Below are positions 1 to 11,681 of a stretch of 64,000 nt of DNA, in pieces; positions within the stretch are counted from its first letter, which is position 1; each line of letters begins with the position of its first letter. The DNA lies in the NCBI RefSeq assembly GCF_017876775.1, contig NZ_JAGIOP010000002.1, forward strand, positions 3,968,001-4,032,000, read 5' to 3'. The notes under the pieces are model-generated. The model was not told the origin of the DNA, searched no databases, and saw only the letters and a program-made list of their open reading frames with translations. Made by a program: the position numbers and the translations under genes. This DNA is from Mycolicibacterium lutetiense (GTDB lineage: Bacteria > Actinomycetota > Actinomycetes > Mycobacteriales > Mycobacteriaceae).

Positions 1-651
1 GGTATCCCAGGTGGTTTCCAGGGCAGCGTATCCCCCCGGCACCGACATCGACAGCGACAGCAGCGACGTGCCCAACGCCCCGGCCAGTCGCGGTCCCGAC
101 GGGGAAACCATTGCTGCGGTAGAGATTTCCGGGTAGGGCCAGGTGTAGGGGCGGATGTGCAGCGCAGCGTCGCGCAAGGTGAACCAGTCGGTCTTGCGGT
201 TGATCCGCTCGTCGGGCGCGGCCCGGAACAACGCCAGGATCGCCTCGAGGGACTCCTGCATCATCGGTCGTTGGTCCACCGGGTCGATGCCCATCATGTA
301 GGCATCCGACGGCAGCGCACCCGGTCCGGTTCCGAACATCACCCGGCCCCGGGTGAGATGGTCGAGCAACACCCAACGGTCGGCCACCATGAGCGGGTGG
401 TGATACGGCAGCGAGACGACGCCGGTGCCCAGCCGGATGTGTCTGGTCCGCTCGGCCGCGGCGGCGATGAACACTTCGGGGCAGGCGATGAGCTCGTAAC
501 CGCCGGAATGATGTTCTCCGAACCAGGCCTCGTCGTAACCGAGCCGGTCCAGCGCCTCCACCCGGTCCATGTCGTATTGCAGTGCGGTGGTAGGGGATTG
601 GCCGACCGGGTGAAACGGCGTGATGAACACACCGAAGTTCAACGGACTCAC
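1..651 (-). CDS. LLM-class flavin-dependent oxidoreductase (3' part outside window)
   Basis: Reverse-strand reading from a GTG at 651 runs open to the window edge (217 codons). It begins SPLNFGVFITPFHPVG and contains RLGYDEAWFGEHHSGG and RLGTGVVSLPYHHPLMVADR, typical of the TIM-barrel luciferase-like monooxygenase family, which uses reduced F420 or FMN. Its start overlaps the stop of the upstream epoxide hydrolase by 4 nt (GTGA), so the two are translationally coupled. The pair matches the M. tuberculosis ephA-Rv3618 arrangement as I recall it. The C-terminus is missing because the window ends. The substrate cannot be read from sequence. Confidence 0.88.
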   Translation of the reverse strand, partial: MSPLNFGVFITPFHPVGQSPTTALQYDMDRVEALDRLGYDEAWFGEHHSGGYELIACPEVFIAAAAERTRHIRLGTGVVSLPYHHPLMVADRWVLLDHLTRGRVMFGTGPGALPSDAYMMGIDPVDQRPMMQESLEAILALFRAAPDERINRKTDWFTLRDAALHIRPYTWPYPEISTAAMVSPSGPRLAGALGTSLLSLSMSVPGGYAALETTWDT

Positions 652-1583
652 TTCAGGCCCTCCAGGAATTCGAGCAGCACCTTGTTGACCTCGTCGGGCC
701 GCTCCTGCTGCAACCAGTGTCCGGCGCCGTCGAGCAGCACCTCTCGGTAGTCGCCGGTGGCCACGTCACGCACCCGGTCGCGCGGGGTGAAGCCCAGCAC
801 CGGGTCGGCGGCCCCGGCCAGAAACAGCAGCGGGACGCCGATGGTCTGGGCCTTCATTCGACCTGAGTCCGGGTCGCTGAGCTCCCAGTTGCGGTCGAAG
901 TTGCGGTACCAGTTCAGCGGCCCGGTGAACCCGGTCTCGGTGAACGCCCGCACGTAGTGCTCGAACTCGTCAGCGGTGATCCAGTCCGGCAGCGGTGGCA
1001 GCGGACGGTCGACCATGCTCTCGGGCGGTCCGCCGAAGCCCTCCAACGCGATCATCCGCCGCATCGACTCGCGCACGTCGGCCCCCAGCGCGGCGTCGGC
1101 CACCCCGGGTTCCTGGAAATACAGGATGTAGAAGAAGTTGTCGCCGAAGATCCTGCGCCAGATCTGCGTCGGGGGCGCCGATGCCCGCGGTATCGGCGGC
1201 ACGCTCAGCGCGGCCACCGCCGCGGCCCGCTCCGGGAAGAGCAACGGGAAGTTGGTCGCCACCGGTGAGCCCCAGTCGTGGCCGATGAGCACCGCCTTCT
1301 CGGCGCCGACATCATCGAGCAACCCCGCGATGTCGGCCGTCAACTCAATGATGTTGTAGGCATCGATGCCCTCGGGCCGCGACGAGCCACCGTATCCGCG
1401 CTGGTCGGGGGCAAGTACGTGATAGCCGGCCGCTGCCAGCGCGGGAATCTGGTGGCGCCACGAATACGCCAACTCAGGGAACCCGTGGGCCAGCACCACC
1501 ACCGGATTTCCACGTTCACCCGCCTCGGTCACCTTCAAAGTCACGCCATTGGTATCGACTAACCGTTCGGTTGGTGTGAGCAC
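648..1583 (-). CDS. ephA: Epoxide hydrolase, alpha/beta-hydrolase fold (EphA-like)
   Basis: About 311 aa. The oxyanion-hole motif HGFPEL, the nucleophile elbow GHDWGSPVA (Asp nucleophile, as in epoxide hydrolases and haloalkane dehalogenases) and the C-terminal GAGHWLQQE catalytic His are all present. The expected activity is hydrolysis of an epoxide to a diol in the cytoplasm. A GTG at 1583 (VLTPTERLVDTNG...) is preferred. The longer open frame to 1727 would overlap ftsH on the opposite strand and adds a non-homologous-looking 48 residues. It is coupled to the downstream flavin-dependent oxidoreductase by a 4-nt overlap and divergent from ftsH. Confidence 0.88.
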   Translation of the reverse strand: MLTPTERLVDTNGVTLKVTEAGERGNPVVVLAHGFPELAYSWRHQIPALAAAGYHVLAPDQRGYGGSSRPEGIDAYNIIELTADIAGLLDDVGAEKAVLIGHDWGSPVATNFPLLFPERAAAVAALSVPPIPRASAPPTQIWRRIFGDNFFYILYFQEPGVADAALGADVRESMRRMIALEGFGGPPESMVDRPLPPLPDWITADEFEHYVRAFTETGFTGPLNWYRNFDRNWELSDPDSGRMKAQTIGVPLLFLAGAADPVLGFTPRDRVRDVATGDYREVLLDGAGHWLQQERPDEVNKVLLEFLEGLK

Positions 1584-1716
1584 GATCTCACCCAAGCACA
1601 GCGGTCCGCCCTCGGCTAGATACCGTCGGGAACTGCCGGACGTTGGTCTAGCGGTAGCCTTGAATGTCTCAACTGCGCACGTTGGAAGGACCGGGCCGAA
1701 CTCGGCCGAGTGATCG

Positions 1717-4038
<2,322 letters not shown>

Positions 4039-4057
4039 CCCGAGAACGGAGGCTTCG

Positions 4058-4675
4058 ATGTCGCAGTCGCTGCGCGAGCATCACAACAACACCGATACGG
4101 CCACGCGGGTGTTCGACCAACCGCGTGCCGAGGCGGCCGTGCGTGAGCTGCTGATCGCCATCGGTGAGGACCCCGATCGTCAGGGTCTGCTGGAAACCCC
4201 GGCCCGCGTGGCGCGTGCGTACAAAGAGCTGATGGCCGGTCTCTACACCGACCCGGACGCGGTGCTCAACACCACCTTTGACGAGGAACACGACGAGCTC
4301 GTCCTGGTGAAGCAGATCCCGTTGTACTCCACCTGCGAGCACCACCTGGTGTCGTTCCACGGGGTGGCTCACGTCGGATACATCCCCGGGCTGGACGGCC
4401 GGGTGACCGGTCTGTCGAAGATCGCCCGGCTGGTCGACCTGTACTCCAAGCGCCCGCAGGTGCAGGAACGCCTGACCGCCCAGATCGCCGATGCAATGAT
4501 GCGCAAGCTCGATCCGCGCGGAGCCATCGTGGTGATCGAGGCTGAGCACCTGTGCATGGCCATGCGCGGCGTCCGCAAGCCGGGCGCGGTCACCACCACC
4601 TCAGCGGTGCGGGGGCAGTTCAAGACCGACAAGGCTTCTCGGGCCGAGGCGCTGGAACTTATCCTGCGGAAGTGA
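4058..4675 (+). CDS. folE: GTP cyclohydrolase I
   Basis: 205 aa. It converts GTP to 7,8-dihydroneopterin triphosphate, the first step of folate synthesis. The family signature [10 protein letters not shown] with its zinc-binding Cys/His residues is present, as are the second Cys in [11 protein letters not shown] and the C-terminal [10 protein letters not shown] motif. The ATG at 4058 follows a good CGGAGG ribosome binding site. An upstream in-frame extension overlaps ftsH and is rejected. The stop overlaps the GTG of folP by 4 nt. Confidence 0.97.
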   Translation: MSQSLREHHNNTDTATRVFDQPRAEAAVRELLIAIGEDPDRQGLLETPARVARAYKELMAGLYTDPDAVLNTTFDEEHDELVLVKQIPLYSTCEHHLVSFHGVAHVGYIPGLDGRVTGLSKIARLVDLYSKRPQVQERLTAQIADAMMRKLDPRGAIVVIEAEHLCMAMRGVRKPGAVTTTSAVRGQFKTDKASRAEALELILRK

Positions 4676-5505
4676 AGCCCACCCATTTGCAGGTCATGGG
4701 AGTTGTGAACGTCACGGACGATTCCTTCTCTGACGGCGGCAAATTCATCGACCGCGATCGCGCCGTCGAACACGGGTTGGCACTGGCCGCCGCGGGGGCC
4801 GCGATCATCGACGTGGGCGGGGAGTCGACCCGACCCGGTGCGGTGCGCGTCGACGCTGCGGTGGAGGCGTCCCGGGTCGCCCCGGTCATCGAAGCGCTTG
4901 CCTCTCAAGGCATCACGGTCAGCATCGACACCATGCATGCCGATGTCGCAAAGGTCGCCCTGGAATGCGGCGCGCAGATCGTCAACGATGTGTCCGGCGG
5001 CCTGGCCGACCCGAACATGGCGCCGCTGCTCGCCGAGGCGAAGGTGCCCTGGATCCTGATGCACTGGCGTTCGGTCGGCGCCGAGCAGCCGCACCGCGCT
5101 CCGGGTTACGGCGATGTGGTGGCCGAGGTTCGGGCCGAACTGCTGACGGCGGTCGACGCCGCGGTCGCTGCGGGCGTTACCCCGGAACGGCTGATCATCG
5201 ACCCGGGTCTGGGATTCGCCAAGACCGCGCAGGACAATTGGGCCCTTCTGCATGCGTTGCCCGAACTCGTCGCGACCGGGATCCCGGTCTTGGTCGGCGC
5301 TTCCCGCAAGCGCTTTCTGGGTGCGTTGCTGGCCGGGCCGGACGGGGCCGCGCGCCCACCGGACGGCCGGGAGACCGCCACCGCGGTGATCTCGATGCTC
5401 GCGGCCCAGCACGGGGCCTGGGGTGTTCGGGTGCACGATGTGGTGTCCTCCGTCGACGCGCTCGCCGTACTGGAAGCCTGGGAATCTGGAGGTCGGGTTG
5501 ACTGA
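4672..5505 (+). CDS. folP: Dihydropteroate synthase
   Basis: 277 aa TIM-barrel enzyme that joins 6-hydroxymethyl-dihydropterin pyrophosphate to p-aminobenzoate; it is the sulfonamide target. The N-terminal [16 protein letters not shown] loop, [11 protein letters not shown] and the C-terminal GASRKRFLG are the three hallmark motifs. The GTG at 4672 overlaps the folE stop (GTGA), which fixes the start. It corresponds to the FolP1 position in mycobacteria. Confidence 0.97.
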   Translation: MKPTHLQVMGVVNVTDDSFSDGGKFIDRDRAVEHGLALAAAGAAIIDVGGESTRPGAVRVDAAVEASRVAPVIEALASQGITVSIDTMHADVAKVALECGAQIVNDVSGGLADPNMAPLLAEAKVPWILMHWRSVGAEQPHRAPGYGDVVAEVRAELLTAVDAAVAAGVTPERLIIDPGLGFAKTAQDNWALLHALPELVATGIPVLVGASRKRFLGALLAGPDGAARPPDGRETATAVISMLAAQHGAWGVRVHDVVSSVDALAVLEAWESGGRVD

Positions 5506-5872
5506 TCGAATTGAGTTGCGCGGCTTGCGGGTTCGTGGCAATCACGGCGTGTTCGACCATGAGCGTCGCGACGGTCAGGACTTCGTCGTCGACATCACGG
5601 CATGGGTGGACCTACGCCGGGCGGCAGCCACCGACGATCTCGCCGACACCCTCGACTACGGCGCGCTGGCGCAGCGGGCAGCAGAGATCGTCGCGGGGCC
5701 GCCGCGAAACTTGATCGAGACGGTCTCGGCCGAGATCGCCGACGCCATCATGGCCGACGAACGTCTGCACGCGGTCGAGGTCGTCGTGCACAAGCCGAGC
5801 GCCCCGATTCCGCTGACCTTCGACGATGTCGCGGTCGTGGCCCGGCGGTCCCGACGAGGGAACAGCCAGTGA
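5498..5872 (+). CDS. folB: Dihydroneopterin aldolase
   Basis: 124 aa, the usual FolB length. It cleaves dihydroneopterin to 6-hydroxymethyl-dihydropterin and glycolaldehyde. [20 protein letters not shown] and [17 protein letters not shown] are typical. The preferred start is TTG at 5498, 5 nt after GGAGG (5488-5492) and overlapping the folP stop by 8 nt. No ATG or GTG in frame gives a sensible N-terminus. Confidence 0.93.
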   Translation: MTDRIELRGLRVRGNHGVFDHERRDGQDFVVDITAWVDLRRAAATDDLADTLDYGALAQRAAEIVAGPPRNLIETVSAEIADAIMADERLHAVEVVVHKPSAPIPLTFDDVAVVARRSRRGNSQ

Positions 5873-6405
5873 CGTCCACAGTCCTTTCGATCGGGTCGAA
5901 TCTCGGCGACCGGTTGGCCCGGCTGCAGTCGGTGGTCGACGGCTTGGGTAGTGCGGTCCGTGCGGTGTCGCCGGTGTTCGAGACCGACGCCTGGGGCGGA
6001 GTCGAGCAGGGTGCGTTCCTGAACGCGGTACTGCTCGCCGACGATCCGGGCCTTGACGGCCACGGCTGGCTGCGACGCGGCCAGGAGTTGGAACAGGCCG
6101 CAGACCGGGTCCGGGAACAGAAGTGGGGCCCGCGCACCCTCGACGTCGACCTGGTCACCTGCCACGACGGTGACGTCGAGGTGCAATCCCGCGATGACGA
6201 CCTGACGCTGCCACATCCGCTGGCCCACCAGCGCGCATTCGTGCTGATCCCCTGGTTGGCGGTGGATCCGGGTGCCACGCTGACGGTCGTCGGCCGGTCT
6301 CGCCGGGTCGCGGACCTCATGGAGGAGATTGATCCGGCCGAACGAGCCGGGGTCAGGCGCACCGATCTGGCGCTGGCCCTGCGCACCGAACCGGCAGCCG
6401 ACTGA
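5869..6405 (+). CDS. folK: 6-hydroxymethyl-7,8-dihydropterin pyrophosphokinase
   Basis: 178 aa. It transfers pyrophosphate from ATP to hydroxymethyl-dihydropterin, supplying FolP. It contains [21 protein letters not shown] (metal-binding Asp pair) and the [16 protein letters not shown] signature. The GTG start overlaps the folB stop by 4 nt, and the stop shares one base with the next ATG (TGATG). Confidence 0.96.
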   Translation: MTSTVLSIGSNLGDRLARLQSVVDGLGSAVRAVSPVFETDAWGGVEQGAFLNAVLLADDPGLDGHGWLRRGQELEQAADRVREQKWGPRTLDVDLVTCHDGDVEVQSRDDDLTLPHPLAHQRAFVLIPWLAVDPGATLTVVGRSRRVADLMEEIDPAERAGVRRTDLALALRTEPAAD

Positions 6406-6881
6406 TGGGCCCCACGCGCAAGCGCGACCTCGCCGGCGCGGTGGCCGCCGTCGCCATCGTCGGCTACGTGCTGGTCGGCGCGCTCTACCGGTGGTTCCCG
6501 CCGCTCACGATCTGGACCGGCCTCTCACTGCTGGCGGTCGCGATCGGCGAGGCGGGCTGGGCGTTCTATGTGCGGGCCAAGATCAACGACGGGCAGATCG
6601 GGGTCGGTGCCGGTCGACTTGATCCGCTGACGGTGGCCCGGTCGGTCGTCGTCGCCAAGGCCTCGGCCTGGGTTGGCGCCATCGTGGCCGGCTGGTGGAT
6701 CGGAGTGCTCTTGTACTTGCTGCCCCGGCGCGGCGACCTGAGGGTGGCCGGCGAGGACACTCCCGGTGCGGTCGTGGCTGCGATCAGTGCCCTGGCGCTG
6801 ATCGTCGCGGCGGTGTGGCTACAGCACTGCTGCAAGTCTCCCGGGGAGCCGCCGGACAACGGCGATACCGCGACCGAGTGA
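6405..6881 (+). CDS. DUF3180 family integral membrane protein
   Basis: 158 aa with four likely transmembrane helices (residues about 9-30, 33-55, 85-108 and 118-140) and a basic N-terminus ([11 protein letters not shown]). It is the Rv3605c-type conserved membrane protein that always follows folK in mycobacteria. Function is unknown; its place at the end of the folate run suggests membrane-linked support of the same operon, which is inference only. The ATG overlaps the folK stop by one base. Confidence 0.85.
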   Translation: MGPTRKRDLAGAVAAVAIVGYVLVGALYRWFPPLTIWTGLSLLAVAIGEAGWAFYVRAKINDGQIGVGAGRLDPLTVARSVVVAKASAWVGAIVAGWWIGVLLYLLPRRGDLRVAGEDTPGAVVAAISALALIVAAVWLQHCCKSPGEPPDNGDTATE

Positions 6882-6947
6882 ACGAACTCGGCCAGGTAGT
6901 TGGCCGAATCGCCGCAGCGGTCACCAGGCTGGATGACCCGTGACGGG

Positions 6948-6953
6948 TACAGT
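6948..6953 (+). promoter_or_regulatory. Putative -10 element of a leaderless promoter
   Basis: TACAGT fits the mycobacterial TANNNT -10 consensus and lies exactly 6 nt before the ATG at 6960, which itself lacks an obvious ribosome binding site. Transcription starting at the A of the ATG would give a leaderless mRNA. This is inferred from spacing alone. Confidence 0.5.
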
Positions 6954-6959
6954 CGGCGC

Positions 6960-8414
6960 ATGTCCGTTCTGCCCCGCGGTGGTCGGCCACGGCGCGGCGG
7001 CCGAAGGCCCGGCTGGCTGCTCTTAACGGTATTGCTGGTACTCGCCATTCTGGCCAGTTCCGCATTGGTGTTCACCGATCGCGTCGAGTTGCTGAAACTC
7101 GCTGTCATCCTGGCCCTGTGGGCCGCCGTCGTCGCGGCCTTCGTCTCCGTGATCTATCGGCGCCAGAGTGATCTGGACCAGGCCAAGGCCCGTGATCTCA
7201 AGTTCGTCTACGACCTGCAGCTGGATCGCGAGATCTCGGCGCGGCGGGAGTACGAACTGACCGTCGAGACCCAGCTGCGCCGGGAGCTCGCCTCGGAGCT
7301 GCGTGCGCAGGCCGCCGATGAGGTTGCTGCGCTGCGCTCCGAGCTGGCCGCATTGCGGACGAATCTGGAGATCCTGTTCGACACCGACCTGGTGCACCGC
7401 GAGGCCATCGAGACCGACAGGAGCGCGGTGCGTACCGCAGGCCGGGTCACCGCCAGCCGCCTGGATGTGCCGCCGGTCGAGGTCACCGACATTCGAATGT
7501 CGCGCACCCAGGAAAGCCCGATCATCGATGTTCCGGCCGAACCGCATCCGCCGGAGAACGACTGGGCGACCTCCGGTGGTGCGCATCGGCTGCCATCGCG
7601 GCCGGTGCCTGCCGGTGACCAGCCGCGTCGTCGGCGGCGCCAGCCCGAACCGCCGCGCCAGTCCGAACCGCCGCGCCAGTCCGAACCGCTGCGCCAGCCC
7701 GAACCGCCGCGCCAGCCCGAACCGCCGCGGCCCGAGCCGCAACCCCAGCCGCGCCCCGAGCCGGTAGCGCGCCCGGAGCCCCAACCGGCCGCCCGTCGGC
7801 AGCCTGAGTCCCCGTCGACCTGGGCCCCGCCACCGCCGCCACCGGCCATGCCGCCGATGCAGCCATCGCCCACGATCGAAGCCCCGCAACCCGAGCCGCT
7901 GCCGCAACCCGAGCCCCCAACGCCACCTGAGCCGGTTGCTGAGCCCGCAGCCGCAGGCTGGCGGCCGGCCCCTGCCGATGGGCAGTGGATCCCCGCCGGC
8001 GCACCGGGCAGCAACTGGACGGCGCCGGTGGCCCAGAACGGTGCGGCTGACGAGTACGTCGGCAGGCGTCGCGCCCGGGAAGCGACACCGGCCCCTCAGC
8101 CGTCACCGGAGCCCGAGCCGACTCCGACTCCGACCATGTCACCAGGTCCGGCACCCGAGCCGCCCCGTGGTCGCCACTCCGGCACAGCCGACCCGGGTCG
8201 GCCCGAGCCGGCCCAGCCGCCCCCGGCGTTGGCCACCGAATCCTCGCAACCACCTGACCTGCCGCGTCGGGCATCTCGGCACCGCAGCGACAACGAACCC
8301 GAGCCCGAGCCGCCGAACGGGCACCACGCCGATGGCCAGTCGGTGAACGAGCTGCTGGCCCGGTTTCAGGCCGCACCGGCCGAAGGTGGGCGTCGCAGAC
8401 GTCGCGAGGAGTGA
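6960..8414 (+). CDS. Membrane-anchored coiled-coil, proline-rich protein (DUF6779/Rv3604c type)
   Basis: 484 aa. After a Gly/Arg-rich N-terminus come two closely spaced TM helices (about 20-42 and 49-69), then a charged coiled-coil region (about 75-140), then a Pro/Glu/Gln-rich tail of about 270 residues including five 6-residue PEPPRQ-type repeats. The topology suggests both termini in the cytoplasm, with the tail free to bind partners. It is the syntenic Rv3604c homologue; biochemical function is unknown. The ATG at 6960 is chosen because of the -10 motif 6 nt upstream; 20 further codons upstream are open. Confidence 0.82.
   Translation: MSVLPRGGRPRRGGRRPGWLLLTVLLVLAILASSALVFTDRVELLKLAVILALWAAVVAAFVSVIYRRQSDLDQAKARDLKFVYDLQLDREISARREYELTVETQLRRELASELRAQAADEVAALRSELAALRTNLEILFDTDLVHREAIETDRSAVRTAGRVTASRLDVPPVEVTDIRMSRTQESPIIDVPAEPHPPENDWATSGGAHRLPSRPVPAGDQPRRRRRQPEPPRQSEPPRQSEPLRQPEPPRQPEPPRPEPQPQPRPEPVARPEPQPAARRQPESPSTWAPPPPPPAMPPMQPSPTIEAPQPEPLPQPEPPTPPEPVAEPAAAGWRPAPADGQWIPAGAPGSNWTAPVAQNGAADEYVGRRRAREATPAPQPSPEPEPTPTPTMSPGPAPEPPRGRHSGTADPGRPEPAQPPPALATESSQPPDLPRRASRHRSDNEPEPEPPNGHHADGQSVNELLARFQAAPAEGGRRRRREE
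7641..7730 (+). repeat. 18-bp in-frame tandem repeat, five copies
   Basis: Five consecutive 18-nt units encode QPEPPR, QSEPPR, QSEPLR, QPEPPR and QPEPPR. Units differ only by single substitutions, so the array is young and may vary in copy number between strains. It lies inside the proline-rich tail of the membrane protein. Confidence 0.85.
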
Positions 8415-8498
8415 GTTAGTCTCGTGACGACCGTCCGGTACCCGCACCGCGGGACCGGAACGAGGAAGTTACCCATTCAACCTGTGAGGTCTCCTGCG

Positions 8499-9470
8499 AT
8501 GGAGCAACCCCCTGCAAACGGGTGGTCCCCACCTGAGGGACTACGTCCGGCCAGGCTCAGCGTCGGCATTGTGTCGGCGGGCCGGGTGGGCACCGCGCTG
8601 GGCTATGCCCTGGAACGCGTGGAACACGTGGTGGTGGCGTGCAGCGCGATCTCCGAGGCGTCGCGGCTGCGGGCGCAGCGCCGGCTACCTGACAGCTCTG
8701 TCCTCCCGGTTCCCGAGGTGGCTGCGCGGGCCGAACTGTTGCTGTTGACGGTTCCCGACGCGGAGCTGGCATCTCTGGTGTCCGGCCTGGCCGCCACCGG
8801 TGCGGTGCGGCCCGGCACGATCGTGGTGCACACCTCTGGTGCCAACGGGGTCGCGATCCTGGCCCCGTTGACCGAGCAGGGGTGCATTCCGCTGGCCATC
8901 CACCCGGCGATGACGTTCACCGGCTCCGACGAGGATCTCGCGCGGCTGCCCGATGCGTGTTTCGGCATCACCGCGGCCGACGAAATCGGCTATGCGATCG
9001 GGCAGGCGCTCGTGCTGGAGATCGGCGGCGAGCCCTTCCGGGTCCCCGAGCACGCGCGGACGCAGTATCACGCGGCGTTGGCGCATGCCAGCAACCACCT
9101 GGTCACCTTGGTGCTCGACGCCGTCGACGCCCTGCGGGCCGCACTGCGGGGCGAGGAGCTGCTCGGTCAGGAACTCGTCGGCGACGCGCCCGGCGGTCTG
9201 CCCGAGCGCACCGTGGGCCCGCTGGCCCGCGCCGCGCTGGAGAACGCGCTGCAACGCGGCCAGGCCGCGTTGACCGGGCCCGTTGCGCGGGGTGACGCAG
9301 CCGCGGTGGGTGCGCATCTGAACGCCCTGCGCGTATTGGATCCCCAACTGGCCCAGGCATATCGGGCCGATTCACTGCGTACCGCCCAGCGCGCTCACGC
9401 GCCCGCGGACGTGTTTGCGGTGCTCTCAGACATCGGACCCGAAACCAGCCCTGAAACGAGTCAAGGATGA
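8499..9470 (+). CDS. Rossmann-like / DUF2520 domain protein (Rv3603c type)
   Basis: 323 aa from ATG 8499. An N-terminal NAD(P)-binding fold starts at [17 protein letters not shown] (GxxGxxG-like), followed by [15 protein letters not shown] and HTSGANG, and a helical C-terminal DUF2520 domain containing [16 protein letters not shown]. The architecture resembles ketopantoate-reductase-like and F420-dependent reductases. It sits directly before panC with a 4-nt ATGA overlap, so a role in pantothenate synthesis is plausible but unproven. A GTG at 8424 would add 25 residues; the ATG is preferred because homology begins just after it. Confidence 0.85.
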   Translation: MEQPPANGWSPPEGLRPARLSVGIVSAGRVGTALGYALERVEHVVVACSAISEASRLRAQRRLPDSSVLPVPEVAARAELLLLTVPDAELASLVSGLAATGAVRPGTIVVHTSGANGVAILAPLTEQGCIPLAIHPAMTFTGSDEDLARLPDACFGITAADEIGYAIGQALVLEIGGEPFRVPEHARTQYHAALAHASNHLVTLVLDAVDALRAALRGEELLGQELVGDAPGGLPERTVGPLARAALENALQRGQAALTGPVARGDAAAVGAHLNALRVLDPQLAQAYRADSLRTAQRAHAPADVFAVLSDIGPETSPETSQG

Positions 9471-10411
9471 CCCCCAGCAAAACTCCCAAGTTCGTCGCCG
9501 GTGAGCTGAACGTCTACTCGGCACCTGCCGATGTCGCCGCCGTCACCCGCGCCCTGCGGGCCAGTGGGCGCCGCGTCACCCTCGTCCCCACCATGGGTGC
9601 GCTGCACGAAGGCCACCTGACGCTGATCCGCGCGGCCAAGCGGGTTCCCGGCGCGGTGGTCGTGGTATCGATCTTCGTCAACCCGCTGCAGTTCGGGGCA
9701 GGCGAAGACCTCGATGCCTACCCCCGGACCCTCGATGAGGACCTGGCCGCGCTGCGTGCCGAGGGCGTCGAGATTGCCTTCACCCCAACTGGTTCAGACA
9801 TGTACCCCAACGGATCCCGCACGAGTGTGCAGCCGGGGTCGGCCGGGGCTGAACTGGAAGGCGCCTCGCGCGCCGGACACTTCGCGGGTGTCCTGACGGT
9901 CGTGCTCAAGCTGCTCCAGGTCGTCCGTCCGGACCGGGCCTTCTTCGGCGAAAAGGACTATCAGCAACTGGCATTGATCCGGCAGATGGTCACCGACCTC
10001 AACGTCGACGTACAGATTGTGGCGGTGCCCATCGTCCGGGAATCCGATGGACTGGCGATGTCGTCGCGCAATCGCTACCTCGATGCCGATGAGCGCGAAC
10101 AGGCCGGAGCGTTGTCGGCGGCCCTGCTGGCCGGTAAGTACGCCGCGGCGGGCGGGGCGGCGGCGACTGTCGACGCGGCCCGAGCGGTGCTCGACGAGGT
10201 ACCCGCGATCGACGTCGACTACCTCGAAGTGCGTGACCCGATGTTGGGTCCCGCACCGAGCGAAGGTCAGGCCCGGTTGCTGGTGGCCGCCCGGTTGGGC
10301 CGAACCCGACTGCTGGACAACATCTCTGTCGACATCGGAGCGTCCGCCGGAATCGACGGACACCCTCGCGTCGGTGACGGCGACAATCACGAACTGCCCT
10401 GGAGGAACTGA
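9467..10411 (+). CDS. panC: Pantothenate synthetase
   Basis: 314 aa. It condenses pantoate and beta-alanine using [22 protein letters not shown] contains the HxGH-type nucleotide-binding motif, [10 protein letters not shown] is the KMSKS-region equivalent, and MSSRNRYL is the substrate loop. It overlaps the upstream gene by 4 nt and panD by one base. With PanD just downstream, it receives beta-alanine from the same operon. Confidence 0.97.
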   Translation: MTPSKTPKFVAGELNVYSAPADVAAVTRALRASGRRVTLVPTMGALHEGHLTLIRAAKRVPGAVVVVSIFVNPLQFGAGEDLDAYPRTLDEDLAALRAEGVEIAFTPTGSDMYPNGSRTSVQPGSAGAELEGASRAGHFAGVLTVVLKLLQVVRPDRAFFGEKDYQQLALIRQMVTDLNVDVQIVAVPIVRESDGLAMSSRNRYLDADEREQAGALSAALLAGKYAAAGGAAATVDAARAVLDEVPAIDVDYLEVRDPMLGPAPSEGQARLLVAARLGRTRLLDNISVDIGASAGIDGHPRVGDGDNHELPWRN

Positions 10412-10827
10412 TGCAGCGCACCATGCTGAAATCGAAGATTCACCGCGCCACGGTGACGCAGGCCGATCTGCACTACGTGGGCTCGGTGACCATCGACGCC
10501 GACCTGATGGACGCGGCCGACCTGCTCGAGGGCGAGCAGGTGACGATCGTCGATATCGACAACGGTGCCCGCCTGGTGACGTACGCCATCACCGGTGAGC
10601 GTGGCACCGGAGTGATCGGGATCAACGGTGCCGCAGCGCATCTCATCCACCCGGGCGATCTGGTCATCCTGATCGCCTACGGTGTGATGGAGGATGCCGA
10701 GGCCCGTGCCTATCAGCCGCGGATTGTTTTCGTGGACGCGGACAACCGGCAGGTCGACCTCGGTGAGCACGGCCACGATCCGGCCTATGTCCCCGAGGAT
10801 GCATCCGAACTGATGTCGCCGCGCTGA
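10411..10827 (+). CDS. panD: Aspartate 1-decarboxylase proenzyme
   Basis: 138 aa pyruvoyl enzyme that makes beta-alanine from aspartate. The self-cleavage site HYVGSVTID is present, with Gly24-Ser25; Ser25 becomes the pyruvoyl group of the alpha chain. The C-terminal tail beyond residue 115 is the mycobacterial extension, which in M. tuberculosis PanD is linked to pyrazinoic-acid action. The start overlaps the panC stop. Confidence 0.97.
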   Translation: MQRTMLKSKIHRATVTQADLHYVGSVTIDADLMDAADLLEGEQVTIVDIDNGARLVTYAITGERGTGVIGINGAAAHLIHPGDLVILIAYGVMEDAEARAYQPRIVFVDADNRQVDLGEHGHDPAYVPEDASELMSPR

Positions 10828-11642
10828 TGCTGCTCGCCATCGACGTCCGCAACACCCACACCACGGTCGGGCTGATCACTGGTTCGGGTGATCACGCGAA
10901 AGTGGTGCAGCAGTGGCGGATCCGTACCGAGTCCGAGGTGACCGCCGATGAGTTGGCGCTCACCATCGACGGCCTGATCGGCGATGACTCCGAGCATTTG
11001 ACCGGGGCCGCCGGATTGTCCACGGTGCCCTCGGTACTGCATGAGGTGCGCTTGATGCTCGATCAGTACTGGCCGTCGGTGCCGCATGTGCTGATCGAAC
11101 CCGGTGTGCGCACCGGTATCCCGCTGCTGGTCGACAACCCGAAGGAAGTCGGCGCGGACCGGATCGTGAACTGCCTTGCCGCCTATCACAAGTACGGCAC
11201 TGCGGCGATCATCGTCGATTTCGGCTCGTCGATCTGTGTCGACGTGGTGTCGGCCAAGGGGGAGTTCCTGGGTGGGGCGATCGCTCCCGGTGTGCAGGTG
11301 TCCTCGGATGCCGCCGCGGCCCGCTCGGCCGGGCTGCGCCGGGTCGAGCTGACCCGTCCGCGTTCGGTGATCGGCAAGAACACCGTCGAATGCATGCAGG
11401 CCGGGGCGGTGTTCGGGTTCGCCGGGCTGGTCGATGGTCTGGTCAGCCGGATCCGCGCGGATGTCGACGGGTTCGCCGGCGACGACGTCGCGGTGGTGGC
11501 GACCGGTTACACCGCGCCGCTGGTGTTGCCGGACGTGCGCACCGTCGAGCACTACGACCGTCATCTCACCCTTGACGGCCTGCGGTTGGTGTTCGAGCGC
11601 AACCGTGACAATCAGCGCGGCAGGCTCAAACCGGCACGTTGA
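10827..11642 (+). CDS. coaX: Type III pantothenate kinase
   Basis: 271 aa. It phosphorylates pantothenate as the first step to CoA. The N-terminal [15 protein letters not shown] phosphate-binding motif (Asp), the [11 protein letters not shown] signature and [21 protein letters not shown] identify the ASKHA-fold CoaX family. It overlaps panD by one base, completing aspartate-to-phosphopantothenate synthesis. Confidence 0.95.
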   Translation: MLLAIDVRNTHTTVGLITGSGDHAKVVQQWRIRTESEVTADELALTIDGLIGDDSEHLTGAAGLSTVPSVLHEVRLMLDQYWPSVPHVLIEPGVRTGIPLLVDNPKEVGADRIVNCLAAYHKYGTAAIIVDFGSSICVDVVSAKGEFLGGAIAPGVQVSSDAAAARSAGLRRVELTRPRSVIGKNTVECMQAGAVFGFAGLVDGLVSRIRADVDGFAGDDVAVVATGYTAPLVLPDVRTVEHYDRHLTLDGLRLVFERNRDNQRGRLKPAR

Positions 11643-11681
11643 TTTCTCCTGTTCGCGCTGGGAAAGTTAGGCTGGCATTCT

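Noticed and set aside
7641..7730. Repeat array as CRISPR
   Set aside because: Units are contiguous, 18 bp, in frame and without spacers.
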